A stretch of DNA of 64,000 nucleotides from Streptomyces sp. V1I1 (GTDB taxonomy: Bacteria; Actinomycetota; Actinomycetes; Streptomycetales; Streptomycetaceae), in contig NZ_JAUSZH010000001.1 in the NCBI RefSeq assembly GCF_030817355.1, positions 8,035,001 through 8,099,000 on the forward strand, in the 5' to 3' direction. Position numbers and translations under genes: made by a program. The notes under the pieces were generated by a model. The model worked only from the letters and a program-made list of their open reading frames with translations. It had not been told where the DNA came from and ran no database searches. Of the stretch, positions 34,957-43,383 are shown piece after piece. Position 1 is the stretch's first letter; every line of letters begins with the position of its first letter.

Positions 34957-34975
34957 TGCTTGATGCACCCAAGCA
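34957..34975. promoter_or_regulatory. Operator-like dyad between exporter and MarR gene
   Basis: TGCTTG, seven bases, CAAGCA. It is 65 bases upstream of the exporter start and 68 bases before the MarR start, so one dimer could regulate both divergent promoters. Inferred binding site of the adjacent MarR protein. Confidence 0.5.
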
Positions 34976-35043
34976 ATGAGAAACGACCGTAGAGGTCAAT
35001 GGTTGAGGATGTCAAACTTTGAGTTCTCACCTAGACTGGAGCC

Positions 35044-35514
35044 ATGTCCCGCACCCCCGCCGCGCACCCGGCTTCCGCGACTCAAGCCCCGCAGGGCAGC
35101 GACCCCACCTACGTCGAGCTCCTGGAGCGCCTGGCACGCGCCGCCGCCGGCTACTACCGGGACCTCACCGCGGCGGCCGCGGTACAGGGGCTCACCATGA
35201 CGCAGGCCAAGATGCTCATCCAGCTGCGACAACCCACGCCCATGCGTGCCCTCGCCGGGCTGCTCTCCTGTGACGCCTCCAACATCACGGGGCTCGTCGA
35301 CCGGCTGGAGGCCCATGGACTGGTCTCCCGGCAGCTCGACCCGGCCGACAGGCGGGTCAAGAACGTGGTCGCCACGGAGGAGGGCAGGGAGGCCGTCCGG
35401 CGGATCCGCGCCGATATGCGGGCCACGTCGGCGGCCTTCGCCCGCCTCGACGACGAGGGCCGCCGCAGCCTCTACGAGCTGCTGGGACGCCTGCACCCCG
35501 ACGAGACGGCCTGA
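35044..35514 (+). CDS. MarR-family transcriptional regulator
   Basis: 156 residues with the MarR winged helix: LTMTQAKMLIQLRQPTPMRA, LAGLLSCDASNITGLVDRLEA, and wing DPADRRVKNVVATEEG. One Cys (LLSCDAS) sits in the recognition-helix region and could sense thiol-reactive compounds, as in OhrR-type regulators, though position differs. It is divergent from the five-gene detoxification operon and is the probable repressor. Confidence 0.9.
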   Translation: MSRTPAAHPASATQAPQGSDPTYVELLERLARAAAGYYRDLTAAAAVQGLTMTQAKMLIQLRQPTPMRALAGLLSCDASNITGLVDRLEAHGLVSRQLDPADRRVKNVVATEEGREAVRRIRADMRATSAAFARLDDEGRRSLYELLGRLHPDETA

Positions 35515-35599
35515 TCACGGCCTGGATGCCACGTGCCCGATTCCGTCGCCCACACACAGTGGCGGCGATGAGCCGTCCATGCCCTGCGCTGGAAGCTAG

Positions 35600-37085
35600 G
35601 AGCGTGTCTCGGTAACCGGCAACTGGTCCGGAGGTCGTGATCGGTGGGATCGGTGTGGGGCCGATGTGCGGGTCGGTCGGGCCGGGATTTCGGCCCGCTG
35701 CGGCAGGTGGGCCGGACTTGTCAGCCGATCGCCGCGGCAAGACCGGCGGTTCCCGCGTGTCGGAAGATCTTGCGGAGGTTGTGGCAGGCGGCGAGCAGGC
35801 GCCACTCGCCGCGGGCTCCCTCCTGGCCACGCAGGAGGAGCTGGCGGCCGTTGTGGCAGGTCATGATCTGGCCGAAGACGGGTTCCACGATGGCTTTGCG
35901 GCGGGCGTAGGCGGCTTTGCCGGGTTTGGTCCGCAGTGTGCGGGCCATGCGCTCCTTGAGTGTGGCGTTTTTGGGGATGCGTCCGCGTGGTGCGGGCGGG
36001 ACCTGTTCGTCGTGGGCGAGACGACCGGTGGCCATGAACGTGTCTGTACCGCAGGCCAGTTGGCGCCCTGGATGTAGGCGCCGATCGCTGTTCTCCATGA
36101 TCCGTGATTCCGGATCGGTGAAGTTCGCCTGGGCCTTGGGCTTGGGACGCGCCTTTGCGGCGGCCGCTTCCCCGGCGTCGGCCTGTTCGTCGCTGGTCCC
36201 CGCACGTTCCTGGCGTCGGCGTTCCTTGTCCTGTGCGTGGCGGCGGGCCTTGTCGGCGGCCACGGCTTCGATCTGGGCGCGGGCGGCCTGCAGCTTGGCC
36301 AGGCGCTTCTCCCGCCGGTCGAGTTCGGCGGGCAGGTCCGCATCCTTGCCGTCCACGCCGTACTGCTGGTCCTCGGCGGCGTCGGTGGCCTCCGCGTCGG
36401 CCAGCAGGGCAGCGGTTCTCGCCTCCAGTTCGGCGACCTCGGCCTTGATCCGCTCTTCCTTGTCGACCAGCCGTCCGTAGCTCATCGCCTCGTGCTTGGA
36501 CGCGTTCGCTTCCAGCTTGGTGCCGTCCAGGGCGACCGGCCCATCTTGACCATGCCCAGCTTCTGCGCGAGGTGCAGCGACTGGACGAATAGACCGGCGA
36601 GCGCGTCCAGGTGGCGGCGGCGGAACCGGGCGATCGAGCGGAAGCCGGGGGCCTGGTCGGCGGACAGGAACCGGAAGGCGACGTCGTCGGCGCAACGGCG
36701 CTCGATCGCCCGCGAAGAGCGGACCCGGTGGTGTAGCCGTAGATCAGCAGCCGCACCATCAATCGGGGATCGTAGGGCGGGTAGCCGCGCTTTTCGGTGT
36801 AGTCCGCCAGGATCGGCCCGAGGTCCAGCACCTCGTCGACCAGGTCGGCGACGAACCGGGCCAGGTGTCCCTCGGGCAGCCAGTCATCCAGCGATGGTGG
36901 CAGTAGCAGGACCTGATGCGGATCGAACGTACGGAACCGCTTGTCCACCGCTGCCGTACGCCCCCGCGGCTGCTTGCTCTCTACCAGCTCGACCTCGAAC
37001 AGCCCATCCCCACCATCCATACCAACATTATTCCGCACGAAAGATCACGAACCGCAGGCGGGGTGCCCATTACTGACCCTCGCTC
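35600..37085 (-). mobile_element. IS1182-family element, degraded, in a CTAG target
   Basis: Ends GAGCGTGTCTCGGTAA (35600 on) and, inverted, GAGCGAGGGTCAGTAA (from 37085) are imperfect inverted repeats, flanked by CTAG at 35596-35599 and 37086-37089, the usual IS1182-family target. It contains one damaged transposase gene on the minus strand. Confidence 0.85.
35721..37038 (-). pseudogene. IS1182-family transposase with two frameshifts and an internal deletion
   Basis: Starts MRNNVGMDGGDGLFEVELVE at 37038 and continues FRTFDPHQVLLLPPSLDDWL. Frame is lost near 36715 (after YGYTTG) and again near 36538 (after LGMVKMG), then runs through LDGTKLEANASKH to the stop at 35721. Between ESRIMENSD and the GRLAHDEQVP segment about 100 residues expected in IS1182 transposases, including part of the DDE core, are missing. 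The C-terminal ARRKAIVEPVFGQI is intact. Inactive. Confidence 0.85.
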
Positions 37086-37140
37086 CTAGCCTCGCGGTGG
37101 GGGACTGCCGACGGCCATTTTCGCTTCGTATGGTGCCCGT

Positions 37141-37473
37141 ATGGGCAGGGACGGAGTGCCCCGGCTGAGGCTGGTCGTGGTCACGGACGACGACACCGGG
37201 CCGCGACTGTGCCGTGGGTGCGGCGGGCTGATGCCCTCGGCGAAGGCGACGGCGGTGTTCTGTTCGTCCGCGTGCCGGTCACGGCACTGGCGCCGGATGC
37301 GGCGGGCGAGGGCGAGAACCGAGGCGGTCCAGGCCGGCGCGACGTCCAGTTGCCCGGAGTGCAGCACATCGTGGACGGTCGGGGTCGAACGTCCTGCCTC
37401 GGCAACGTACTGCTCTCCCCGCTGCCGCAAACGGGCCTGGCACAGGCGGCGCACGGAATGGCGCGGGGTGTGA
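37141..37473 (+). CDS. Double zinc-finger-like small protein
   Basis: 110 residues with two similar modules: CRGCGG...FCSSACRSRHWRRMRR and CPECS...YCSPRCRKRAWHRRR. Each has CxxC plus CxxxC and a basic helix, like treble-clef zinc fingers that bind nucleic acid. It lies upstream of a DUF6192-like gene and a RacP-like gene, a set I associate with Streptomyces plasmids or integrated elements. Role unknown. Confidence 0.7.
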   Translation: MGRDGVPRLRLVVVTDDDTGPRLCRGCGGLMPSAKATAVFCSSACRSRHWRRMRRARARTEAVQAGATSSCPECSTSWTVGVERPASATYCSPRCRKRAWHRRRTEWRGV

Positions 37474-37631
37474 GCCCGCGCATCCGGCGGGCATGGGGCC
37501 GCTTCATGCGCCGGGGCCGCACGCCCTTTCCGACGGCCTTAGGCCGCCAGATGGTGCGAAGTGACGGTCTGCCAGGGCGAGTTGACGGCGTGGAAGGGTG
37601 CCGCACCCGGGCCCGCCGGAGGTGAGTTTGG

Positions 37632-38533
37632 ATGTCCGCGATGGTCGGCAGTGTGACCCGGGACCGGTACGACGAGCTGGTCAAGCTGGGGCGGGACTGG
37701 GTGGCCACGATGAGCAGCGTCCAGTGGCGTCTCGGGGACGCGGCCGTGGAGATCGAGCCGATGCGCTCGTAGGGGGTGCGAATCCGTCCGGGAAGGACGA
37801 CCTGTTCACCGTCAGCGAGGCCATCCGGATGTTCGCCGAGGACGTGGGACTGGCCTATACGACGGTCCGCAGCTACCGGTGGGTGTCCTCGCGCTGGCCG
37901 AAGGAACGCCGGCGGGCGGACGTCTCGCACACCATCCACAAAGTCCTGGCCAGCATCCCCGATGAGCAAGAGCGTTTCGAGGCGGTCAACCACCCCCCGC
38001 CCAACCCCCGCGGAGGGCCTGCGAGGTGGACGCACGACAGCGCGAAGCGGGTGGTGGGCTGGAAGGTCGATTCCCCGGAGAGCGTCCAGGAGAAGGTGGA
38101 GGCGATTCACGACCTGGCCGCCGACGACGCGGTCGCCTCGGTGGTGACCACCGACTTCCTGCGCCGCCCGGCGGTCGCCTCGAAGGCCATGGCCGACGAC
38201 ACCGCCCGGCACGCCGTTAACGAAGCCCAGTTCGACCGGTTCCGCCAGCAGGCCCAGTTCGTGCACCAGGAGGCCGCCCCGCAGCTGCAGCGAACGGAGC
38301 ACAGCGCGCAGTTCATGGACCTGGTCGCGGCCTGCGCGCAGTTCGTCGCGACGGCGGGACGGATCGTGCCGAACCTGCGCGGCGAGCACTACGACGACGG
38401 CGAGCGGGAGACGATCGGGCGGGGACTTTCGCGGGTACGCGCCGCGGCCGACTGGATCGAGAACGCTGTGACCCGCGGCGAGGTCGACCTGGACGAGCAG
38501 CTGGAGAAGCTGCTGAAGGGTTCGGGTGAGTAG
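37632..38533 (+). pseudogene. DUF6192-like protein with one frameshift
   Basis: ATG 37632 opens MSAMVGSVTRDRYDELVKLG and reads to a stop at 37768-37770; the next frame continues with GGANPSGKDDLFTVSEAIRM to 38533. One base missing in CGCTCGTAGGGGG accounts for both. The whole (about 300 residues) shows a helix-turn-helix-like region (VGLAYTTVRSYRWVSSRWP), VQEKVEAIHDLAADD and a helical C-terminus, resembling ParB-like or plasmid-borne regulatory proteins annotated DUF6192. Confidence 0.65.
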
Positions 38534-38536
38534 GCG

Positions 38537-38947
38537 ATGGGGCGGGGGGTCCCCGCTCACGTCCACGCCGAAGCGATCCTGAGCGCCTTGCTGGAAGCCC
38601 GTCCCGCCGGCCTGGCCATCGTCCAGCTGATGTCCGCCACCGAACGCACTCGCGCGCAGGTCCACACCGGACTCGCGCATCTCCGGAAGGTCTCGGCCGC
38701 GAAGGGCCTGCCGCCCGTGACCTGGGACAAACGATGGGGATACCGCATGCTGGACGACGCGCCGGAGGTGTGGATCGGCTACGAACGGGCGTTCTTCGAG
38801 ACCGTCCGCCTCCGGGTGGAGAACTTCATCGCGGGAACCCTCCTCCCGCACCAGAAGAAGACCCCGAACGACCCCTACATCCGCACGGTCATGGCGCAGA
38901 TGGGTGCGATCGAGTCCACCCTTCAGCTGCTGGCCAACCTGGAGTGA
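38537..38947 (+). CDS. RacP-like protein
   Basis: 136 residues starting four bases after the previous stop, so in an operon with it. ILSALLEARPAGLAIVQLMS then RAQVHTGLAHLRKVSAAKGL has a winged-helix flavour, and WIGYERAFFETVRLRVENFIA followed by GTLLPH is the pattern of proteins annotated RacP in Streptomyces. The biological role of RacP is not established. Name given with moderate confidence. Confidence 0.6.
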   Translation: MGRGVPAHVHAEAILSALLEARPAGLAIVQLMSATERTRAQVHTGLAHLRKVSAAKGLPPVTWDKRWGYRMLDDAPEVWIGYERAFFETVRLRVENFIAGTLLPHQKKTPNDPYIRTVMAQMGAIESTLQLLANLE

Positions 38948-39022
38948 ACCGAAGCGCGAGAGGTAACCGGCCGCGACCGTCCCGCAGTTGGCCTCATTCT
39001 CCGGTCGCGGCCAGGCACCGTC

Positions 39023-39611
39023 ATGCTGCTGCCCCGCTACCGCTACCCCTCCGACACCAGCGACGTCGAATGGGCTCTGCTCAAGGCACTCCTCCCGACT
39101 CCCGCCTGCCAGAAACCCAAGGGCGGCGCCCCGGAGAAATGGCCCCGGCGCCGCGTGGTCGACGCCATCAGGTACATCACCGACAACGGGGCGAAGTGGA
39201 GGGCGCTGCCCGCCGACTTCGGCATCCCGTGGCGCACCGTGTTCGGATACTTCGCCCGCTGGGCGAAGGCCGGCGCACTCAAGCGGATCCTCGACCAGCT
39301 CCGCCGCCGGCTGCGGCTGCGCCGTCGGCGCTGTGCCTGGCCGGTCCGGGTGATCGTGGACTCCCAGTCCGTCAAAGGTGCGGAGACCGTGTCGAACGCG
39401 ACGCGCGGATACGATGCGAACAAGCATATAAATGGGCGGAAGCGGCATCTCCTCGTTGACCAGGACGGCCTGCTCGTCGACCTGCTCGTCACCCCCGCCG
39501 ACGTCCAGGACCGCGACGCGGCCCGCATCCTGCTCACCCGCCTCCACGCCGAACACCCCGAAATCGTCCTGGTCTGGGCAGACAACGGCTACGGCGGAGA
39601 GGAGTTGGGCG
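39023..39611 (+). pseudogene. IS5-family transposase, 3' end lost
   Basis: MLLPRYRYPSDTSDVEWALL, then RRRVVDAIRYITDNGAKWRA, LPADFGIPWRTVFGYFARWA, first Asp in VIVDSQSVKGAETV and second in LVWADNGYGG: an IS5-group (IS470-like) transposase truncated right after its second catalytic Asp. At about 39612 it meets an inverted fragment of the other IS type. The last catalytic Glu region is gone, so it is inactive. Confidence 0.85.
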
Positions 39612-39896
39612 ACTTCACCGGGCCGTCGGCACACAGCACCGCGTCGGTGAGCTCAAACAGTTCATCGCGCCGAGCGGTCAGACACGCATAGAACTTGCCC
39701 CTGAAGCGTGACGCTTGCGCGAACGCCTCCCGCCGGGGCCCGGATAAGAGCAGACTCATGTCCACGGCCTTCGTGCTGATCAGATGCCTTACTCAACACG
39801 GCACACGATCGCGCGAAGGCCGCTCACATAGCCGGTGAACTGCGAAAACCTGCCTCAAGTTCGAAGCCCGTTCGAGGCTCGAAGATAAAGAACAAG
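39612..39896 (-). mobile_element. Remnant of a third, diverged copy of the CTTGTTCTTTAT-ended IS
   Basis: The right edge (39885-39896) is the same inverted repeat as copies 1 and 2, followed by CTCAG (39897-39901). Minus-strand ATG 39759 begins MSLLLSGPRREAF and continues FRGKFYACLTARRDELFELT, then DAVLCADGPVKSP, clearly homologous to, but diverged from, the first 50 residues of the transposase of copies 1 and 2. It is cut at about 39612 by the IS5-type remnant. The leader length before the ATG (about 137 bases) also matches. Confidence 0.8.
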
Positions 39897-39897
39897 C

Positions 39898-40384
39898 TCA
39901 GCCGCGCTGGCGGACGTGGATGTCGAGTCCGCTCGTCCCCGCCGCCTCACCCCCGGCAGCAGCCGCATGTCGCGGTCGTAGTCGCCGCCGACGAGCGACC
40001 GGAACGGGACCGGCTCGTCCGTGAAGAGCCCGTCGAGCCGCCCCCGTACTCCCGCTTCGCCGCCGCGAATCGCTCCTTTGGCAGGTCGACTGTGCCGTAC
40101 ACCGCGAACAGCTCGAGCGGTGTCATGCTGGTGAACCAGAACAGGCCGTGCTGCACCGGGTGGAGGACGGCCGCCAGCCGCCCATGGATGCCCCGGTCGG
40201 AGAACGCCGACTCCCGGGCGCCGATCGTGACCGACACCAGCGCACGCCGACCCGCCAGGGCGCCCTCGCTGTAGGGCGGGGGGACTGCCGGGCCGTGAGC
40301 GAACCCGTTGGTGAACACCCGGTCGATCCAGCCCTTGAGTATCGCGGGCACGGAGAACCACCACATCGGGAACTGCAGGATCAC
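39898..40384 (-). pseudogene. NAD(P)H quinone oxidoreductase (flavodoxin-fold, MdaB/KefF-like), truncated and frameshifted
   Basis: VILQFPMWWFSVPAILKGWI, DRVFTNGFAHG and the later WFTSMTPLELFAVYGT are characteristic of the NQO/MdaB flavodoxin-like family. The N-terminal FMN-phosphate loop, about 65 residues, is missing upstream of 40384. The C-terminal part shifts frame near 40045 and again near 39970 before ending ...DIHVRQRG at a TGA inside the IS target CTCAG. So the IS landed at its stop codon, but the gene is broken for other reasons. Confidence 0.8.
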
Positions 40385-40455
40385 CCTGAAGCGTCTGACC
40401 AGTACAGCGTCAGTGGCGCAGTCACCGCTCTCGGCGCATTGAATGTTGCCGAGGT

Positions 40456-40590
40456 CGGCTCAGCCAGGACGCCATCGCGGCGGTGGTGCGTGACTACATC
40501 GCCCGTGGCCATCGCACAGAAGCACGCACCGAGCTGAAGGACCAGAGCCTGCACCAGGTCGAGGTGAAACCGCAGGAGACTCAAGGCTGA
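40456..40590 (+). pseudogene. Short coding remnant, unidentified
   Basis: A well-biased frame RLSQDAIAAVVRDYIARGH, then RTEARTELKDQSLHQVEVK and a stop. It looks like the C-terminal 45 residues of a small helical protein, without a start codon. Adjacent to the cut end of the quinone oxidoreductase fragment, so probably another broken gene. Confidence 0.3.
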
Positions 40591-40639
40591 TCGCGCCTGA
40601 TGGCGTGGCGTCGCTCGCTCAAACTCTGTTGTCACGCAC

Positions 40640-40861
40640 TCACTGTTCGCTGGCACAGGACAGAAGCGGCTCGGGCGCACCGACCTGGAAGAAGCCCTTC
40701 GGGCACTGTTCGGTGGTACGCGCGGACGGCCCCCAGGCGTTGGCCGGGCTGGTCTTCGCCGAGACGCTCTTCTCGCCGACCGCGAAGTAGGTTCCGGCAG
40801 CACTGCTGGGGTACAGCCTCGCGAGGACGGCCGAACCGGGATCTACAGGAGCCGCGATCAT
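40640..40861 (-). CDS. Possible small protein, doubtful
   Basis: A 73-residue minus-strand frame with reasonable codon bias (GTYFAVGEKSVSAKTSPANA, ending LLSCASEQ). Opposing frames look almost as good, no ribosome site is clear, and no family is recognised. Confidence 0.25.
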   Translation of the reverse strand: MIAAPVDPGSAVLARLYPSSAAGTYFAVGEKSVSAKTSPANAWGPSARTTEQCPKGFFQVGAPEPLLSCASEQ

Positions 40862-40952
40862 GGATGCCCAGTGGTACGGGTCACTGAATGTCAGCGGAGG
40901 GCCAGGAGAGTGATGAGTGGAACACCGCGCTTCAGCGAGGCAGGCTGTACCC

Positions 40953-42128
40953 ATGCGGTCGCTCCTCCGCCCAGCTCCTCGACCAGGAGTGGGCGGTCAT
41001 AGCAGGGTCCTCTTCACACTTGCGCAGTGCCTGCCGTTCGCCATCGCACTGCTCGTGGTGGGTATCGAGCTGTCGCCGGCGCACTTTCTGTATACCGGCC
41101 CCCTGCTCACCGCGACGCCCGCGCTGGCCGCGGTGACGATGGGACCCAAAGGCACCATCTGGGCAGCGGCTTTCGCTCTGGCCGTGAGCGTGACCACCGC
41201 GACCTACAACCAGGCGTGGGGCAATCAGCAGGTCTACACCAACTTCCTGGCCATCCTCCTGGTATCCGCGGCCAGCGTCACGACGAGTAGTGCCATACGT
41301 ACTCGCAGGCAGGGCGAGCTCGACCAGGTCCGCCGGATCGCCGTGGCAGCACAGGAGGTCCTGCTACGGCCTGTGGCCGCCCGGCTGGGCCCGATGCGGG
41401 CGGCGAGCATGTACCTCGCAGCTGAGACTGGGGCGCAGATCGGCGGTGACCTGTACGAGGCTGTGCAGACCCGGTACGGCGTCCGGATGATCATGGGGGA
41501 CGTCCGGGGCAAGGGGCTGCCTGCTGTGCGCTCGGCCGCAGCCGTGCTGGGCGCCTTCCGGGAGGCCGTGCACTATGAGGATGATCTGGCGGAGGTGATG
41601 AACCACTGCGCGGCTGCCTTCCGACGGGAGTGCGCCGTGCCGGGGGCGGTCGATCAGCAGGCGGAATGTTTCGTCACCGCGGTTGTGGCTCAGGTGCCGG
41701 ACGGATCCGTGGTCCAGCTGGTCAACCGCGGCCATCCGCCTCCACTCGTGCTGCGCCAGGGCAAGGTGCAGGCCCTGATACCCACCTCACCACTGCCGCC
41801 CCTCGGACTGGAAGACTTCATCACCGGCCCTCCCGCCAAGCCGGAGAGCTATCCGTTCGTACCCGGCGACCGGCTGTTGCTGCACACCGACGGCGTCATC
41901 GAAGCCCGCAACCGCGACAACGACTTCTTCGCCCTGCCTGAGGCCATGGAAGCGGTGTACGCCCGCAACCCGCTGGAGTTCCTGGAGCAACTGCACCAGG
42001 GATTGATCCGCCACACCGAGGGGTGGCTGGCGGACGATGTGGCGATGATCCTCCTTGACCGACTCGACGAAGAAGTCGGCGAACAAGTCGGCGCAGATGC
42101 CGCCTCATCGAGTGACAGACGGGATTGA
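40953..42128 (+). CDS. Membrane-anchored SpoIIE/RsbU-type PP2C phosphatase
   Basis: 391 residues from ATG 40953. The N-terminus has four hydrophobic segments (residues about 22-115), replacing the usual PAS/GAF sensor. The PP2C_SIIE domain follows with IGGDLYEAV (first metal Asp), MIMGDVRGKGLPA, RGHPPPLVLRQG, LLLHTDGVIEAR and WLADDVAMILLDRL. These phosphatases dephosphorylate anti-anti-sigma proteins; this one would read a membrane-linked signal. No STAS partner is adjacent. Common Streptomyces architecture. Confidence 0.92.
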   Translation: MRSLLRPAPRPGVGGHSRVLFTLAQCLPFAIALLVVGIELSPAHFLYTGPLLTATPALAAVTMGPKGTIWAAAFALAVSVTTATYNQAWGNQQVYTNFLAILLVSAASVTTSSAIRTRRQGELDQVRRIAVAAQEVLLRPVAARLGPMRAASMYLAAETGAQIGGDLYEAVQTRYGVRMIMGDVRGKGLPAVRSAAAVLGAFREAVHYEDDLAEVMNHCAAAFRRECAVPGAVDQQAECFVTAVVAQVPDGSVVQLVNRGHPPPLVLRQGKVQALIPTSPLPPLGLEDFITGPPAKPESYPFVPGDRLLLHTDGVIEARNRDNDFFALPEAMEAVYARNPLEFLEQLHQGLIRHTEGWLADDVAMILLDRLDEEVGEQVGADAASSSDRRD

Positions 42129-42296
42129 CCACTCCCGCAACTCGGTGGTGGGCTGTGGTGCTCTTTCCGGGCCGTTGGGGCCGAGGAACCCGGTGACGTG
42201 GCCGGGGTGGACAGTGAAGGTTCTCGTGTGACTGGTCGCCCGGTTGGCGACTGACTACGACAGTTGACTCTCAGAGCACGATGCGGTTCATAGTTT

Positions 42297-42308
42297 CCTG
42301 AATTCAGG
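42297..42308. promoter_or_regulatory. 12-bp palindromic operator before the ArsR/CDF pair
   Basis: CCTGAATTCAGG, a perfect palindrome 20 bases before the ArsR-family start, in the only AT-leaning stretch of the region. Position fits an autoregulatory metal-responsive operator that would block RNA polymerase. Confidence 0.6.
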
Positions 42309-42328
42309 ATCTTCTGTACTGTCGGAGT

Positions 42329-42664
42329 ATGCTGACTCTCGCCTCCGACATCGAGGTGCTGGCCCGATTCGGCCGCGCGCTCGCTGACCCGATCCGCTGC
42401 CGGCTGCTGCTCGCCCTGGGTGAGGCCCCGGCCCATCCCTCCGACCTTGCCGATGCCCTGGGGATCTCCCGAACCAGGCTGTCGAACCACCTGGCCTGTC
42501 TGCGGGACTGCGGCCTCGTCGTCGCTGTCCCAGTCGGGCGCCGTACCCGCTATGAGCTGGCCGACCAACGGCTGGGACACGCGCTGGACGACCTGCGCAC
42601 CGCCATTGTCGCCGTCGAGGCGGACCGCACCTGCACAGACGCGGATGACAAGGACTGCTGCTGA
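42329..42664 (+). CDS. CmtR-like ArsR/SmtB-family metal-sensing repressor
   Basis: 111 residues. The winged helix includes HPSDLADALGISRTRLSNHL followed by ACLRDCGLV; the Cys pair CLRDC occupies the positions that bind Cd/Pb in mycobacterial CmtR (NHLxCLRxCGLV), and the tail ends CTDADDKDCC, supplying further thiolates as in CmtR's C-terminal Cys. It should release DNA when Cd, Pb or similar binds, inducing the exporter immediately downstream, whose start overlaps its stop (TGATG). Confidence 0.9.
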   Translation: MLTLASDIEVLARFGRALADPIRCRLLLALGEAPAHPSDLADALGISRTRLSNHLACLRDCGLVVAVPVGRRTRYELADQRLGHALDDLRTAIVAVEADRTCTDADDKDCC

Positions 42665-43383
42665 TGACCGCCGAGATATCCATAGGCGGGGCCCCGGCCC
42701 GGCGCGACGTGCTGGCCCGCCGGGTACGGCTGCTGGTTGCCGCGACCATCACCTACAACGTCATTGAGGCGATCGTCGCGATCACGGCAGGCACGATCGC
42801 TTCCTCCACCGCGCTGATCGGCTTCGGTCTGGATTCGGTCATCGAGGTCTCATCCGCTGCGGCGGTCGCCTGGCAGTTCTCCGCCCGTGACCACGCCGTA
42901 CGCGAGGCAAGGGAGAAGACCACGCTGCGGATCATCGCCGTCTCCTTCTTCGCCCTGGCGACGTATGTGAGCGTCGATGCCATACGCGCCCTGGCCGTCA
43001 CCGGAGAAGCAGAACGCTCGATCCCCGGCATCGTCATCGCCGCCCTGTCGCTAGCCGTGATGCCGATCCTGTCGGCTGCCCAGCGCCGGGCCGGCCGTGA
43101 ACTTGGCTCTGCCTCCGCAGTCGCTGACTCCAAGCAGACTCTGCTGTGCACCTACCTATCAGCGGTCCTGCTGGTCGGCCTGGTCGTCAACGCCGCGCTC
43201 GGCTGGTCGTGGGCCGACCCGATCGCAGCTCTGGTCATCGCCGCCATCGCGGTCAAGGAAGGCCGCGACGCCTGGCAGGGAAAGGGCTGCTGCGCGACCC
43301 CGGCCGCAGGCGTTCCCGCCCAGCGCACGGAGCAGGAGCACGACACCTGCGGCTGCCCATCTGGATGCGACTGCTGCGGCTGA
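42664..43383 (+). CDS. Cation diffusion facilitator (CDF) heavy-metal exporter
   Basis: 239 residues, about five or six membrane helices. IGFGLDSVIEVSSAAAVAWQ carries the first transport-site Asp and the second appears in SAVADSKQTLLC, giving the usual paired HD/DD-like metal site of CDF proteins in a short version. The C-terminus ends in a Cys-rich tail (TCGCPSGCDCCG) instead of the usual cytoplasmic dimerisation domain, probably a soft-metal handling motif. Coupled to the CmtR-like repressor, so Cd/Zn/Pb efflux is the likely job. Confidence 0.9.
   Translation: MTAEISIGGAPARRDVLARRVRLLVAATITYNVIEAIVAITAGTIASSTALIGFGLDSVIEVSSAAAVAWQFSARDHAVREAREKTTLRIIAVSFFALATYVSVDAIRALAVTGEAERSIPGIVIAALSLAVMPILSAAQRRAGRELGSASAVADSKQTLLCTYLSAVLLVGLVVNAALGWSWADPIAALVIAAIAVKEGRDAWQGKGCCATPAAGVPAQRTEQEHDTCGCPSGCDCCG

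Noticed and set aside
37181..39634. An 817-codon open frame on the minus strand
   Set aside because: It runs antisense through the zinc-finger, DUF6192-like, RacP-like and IS5 genes, with composition typical of GC-rich shadows and no domain.
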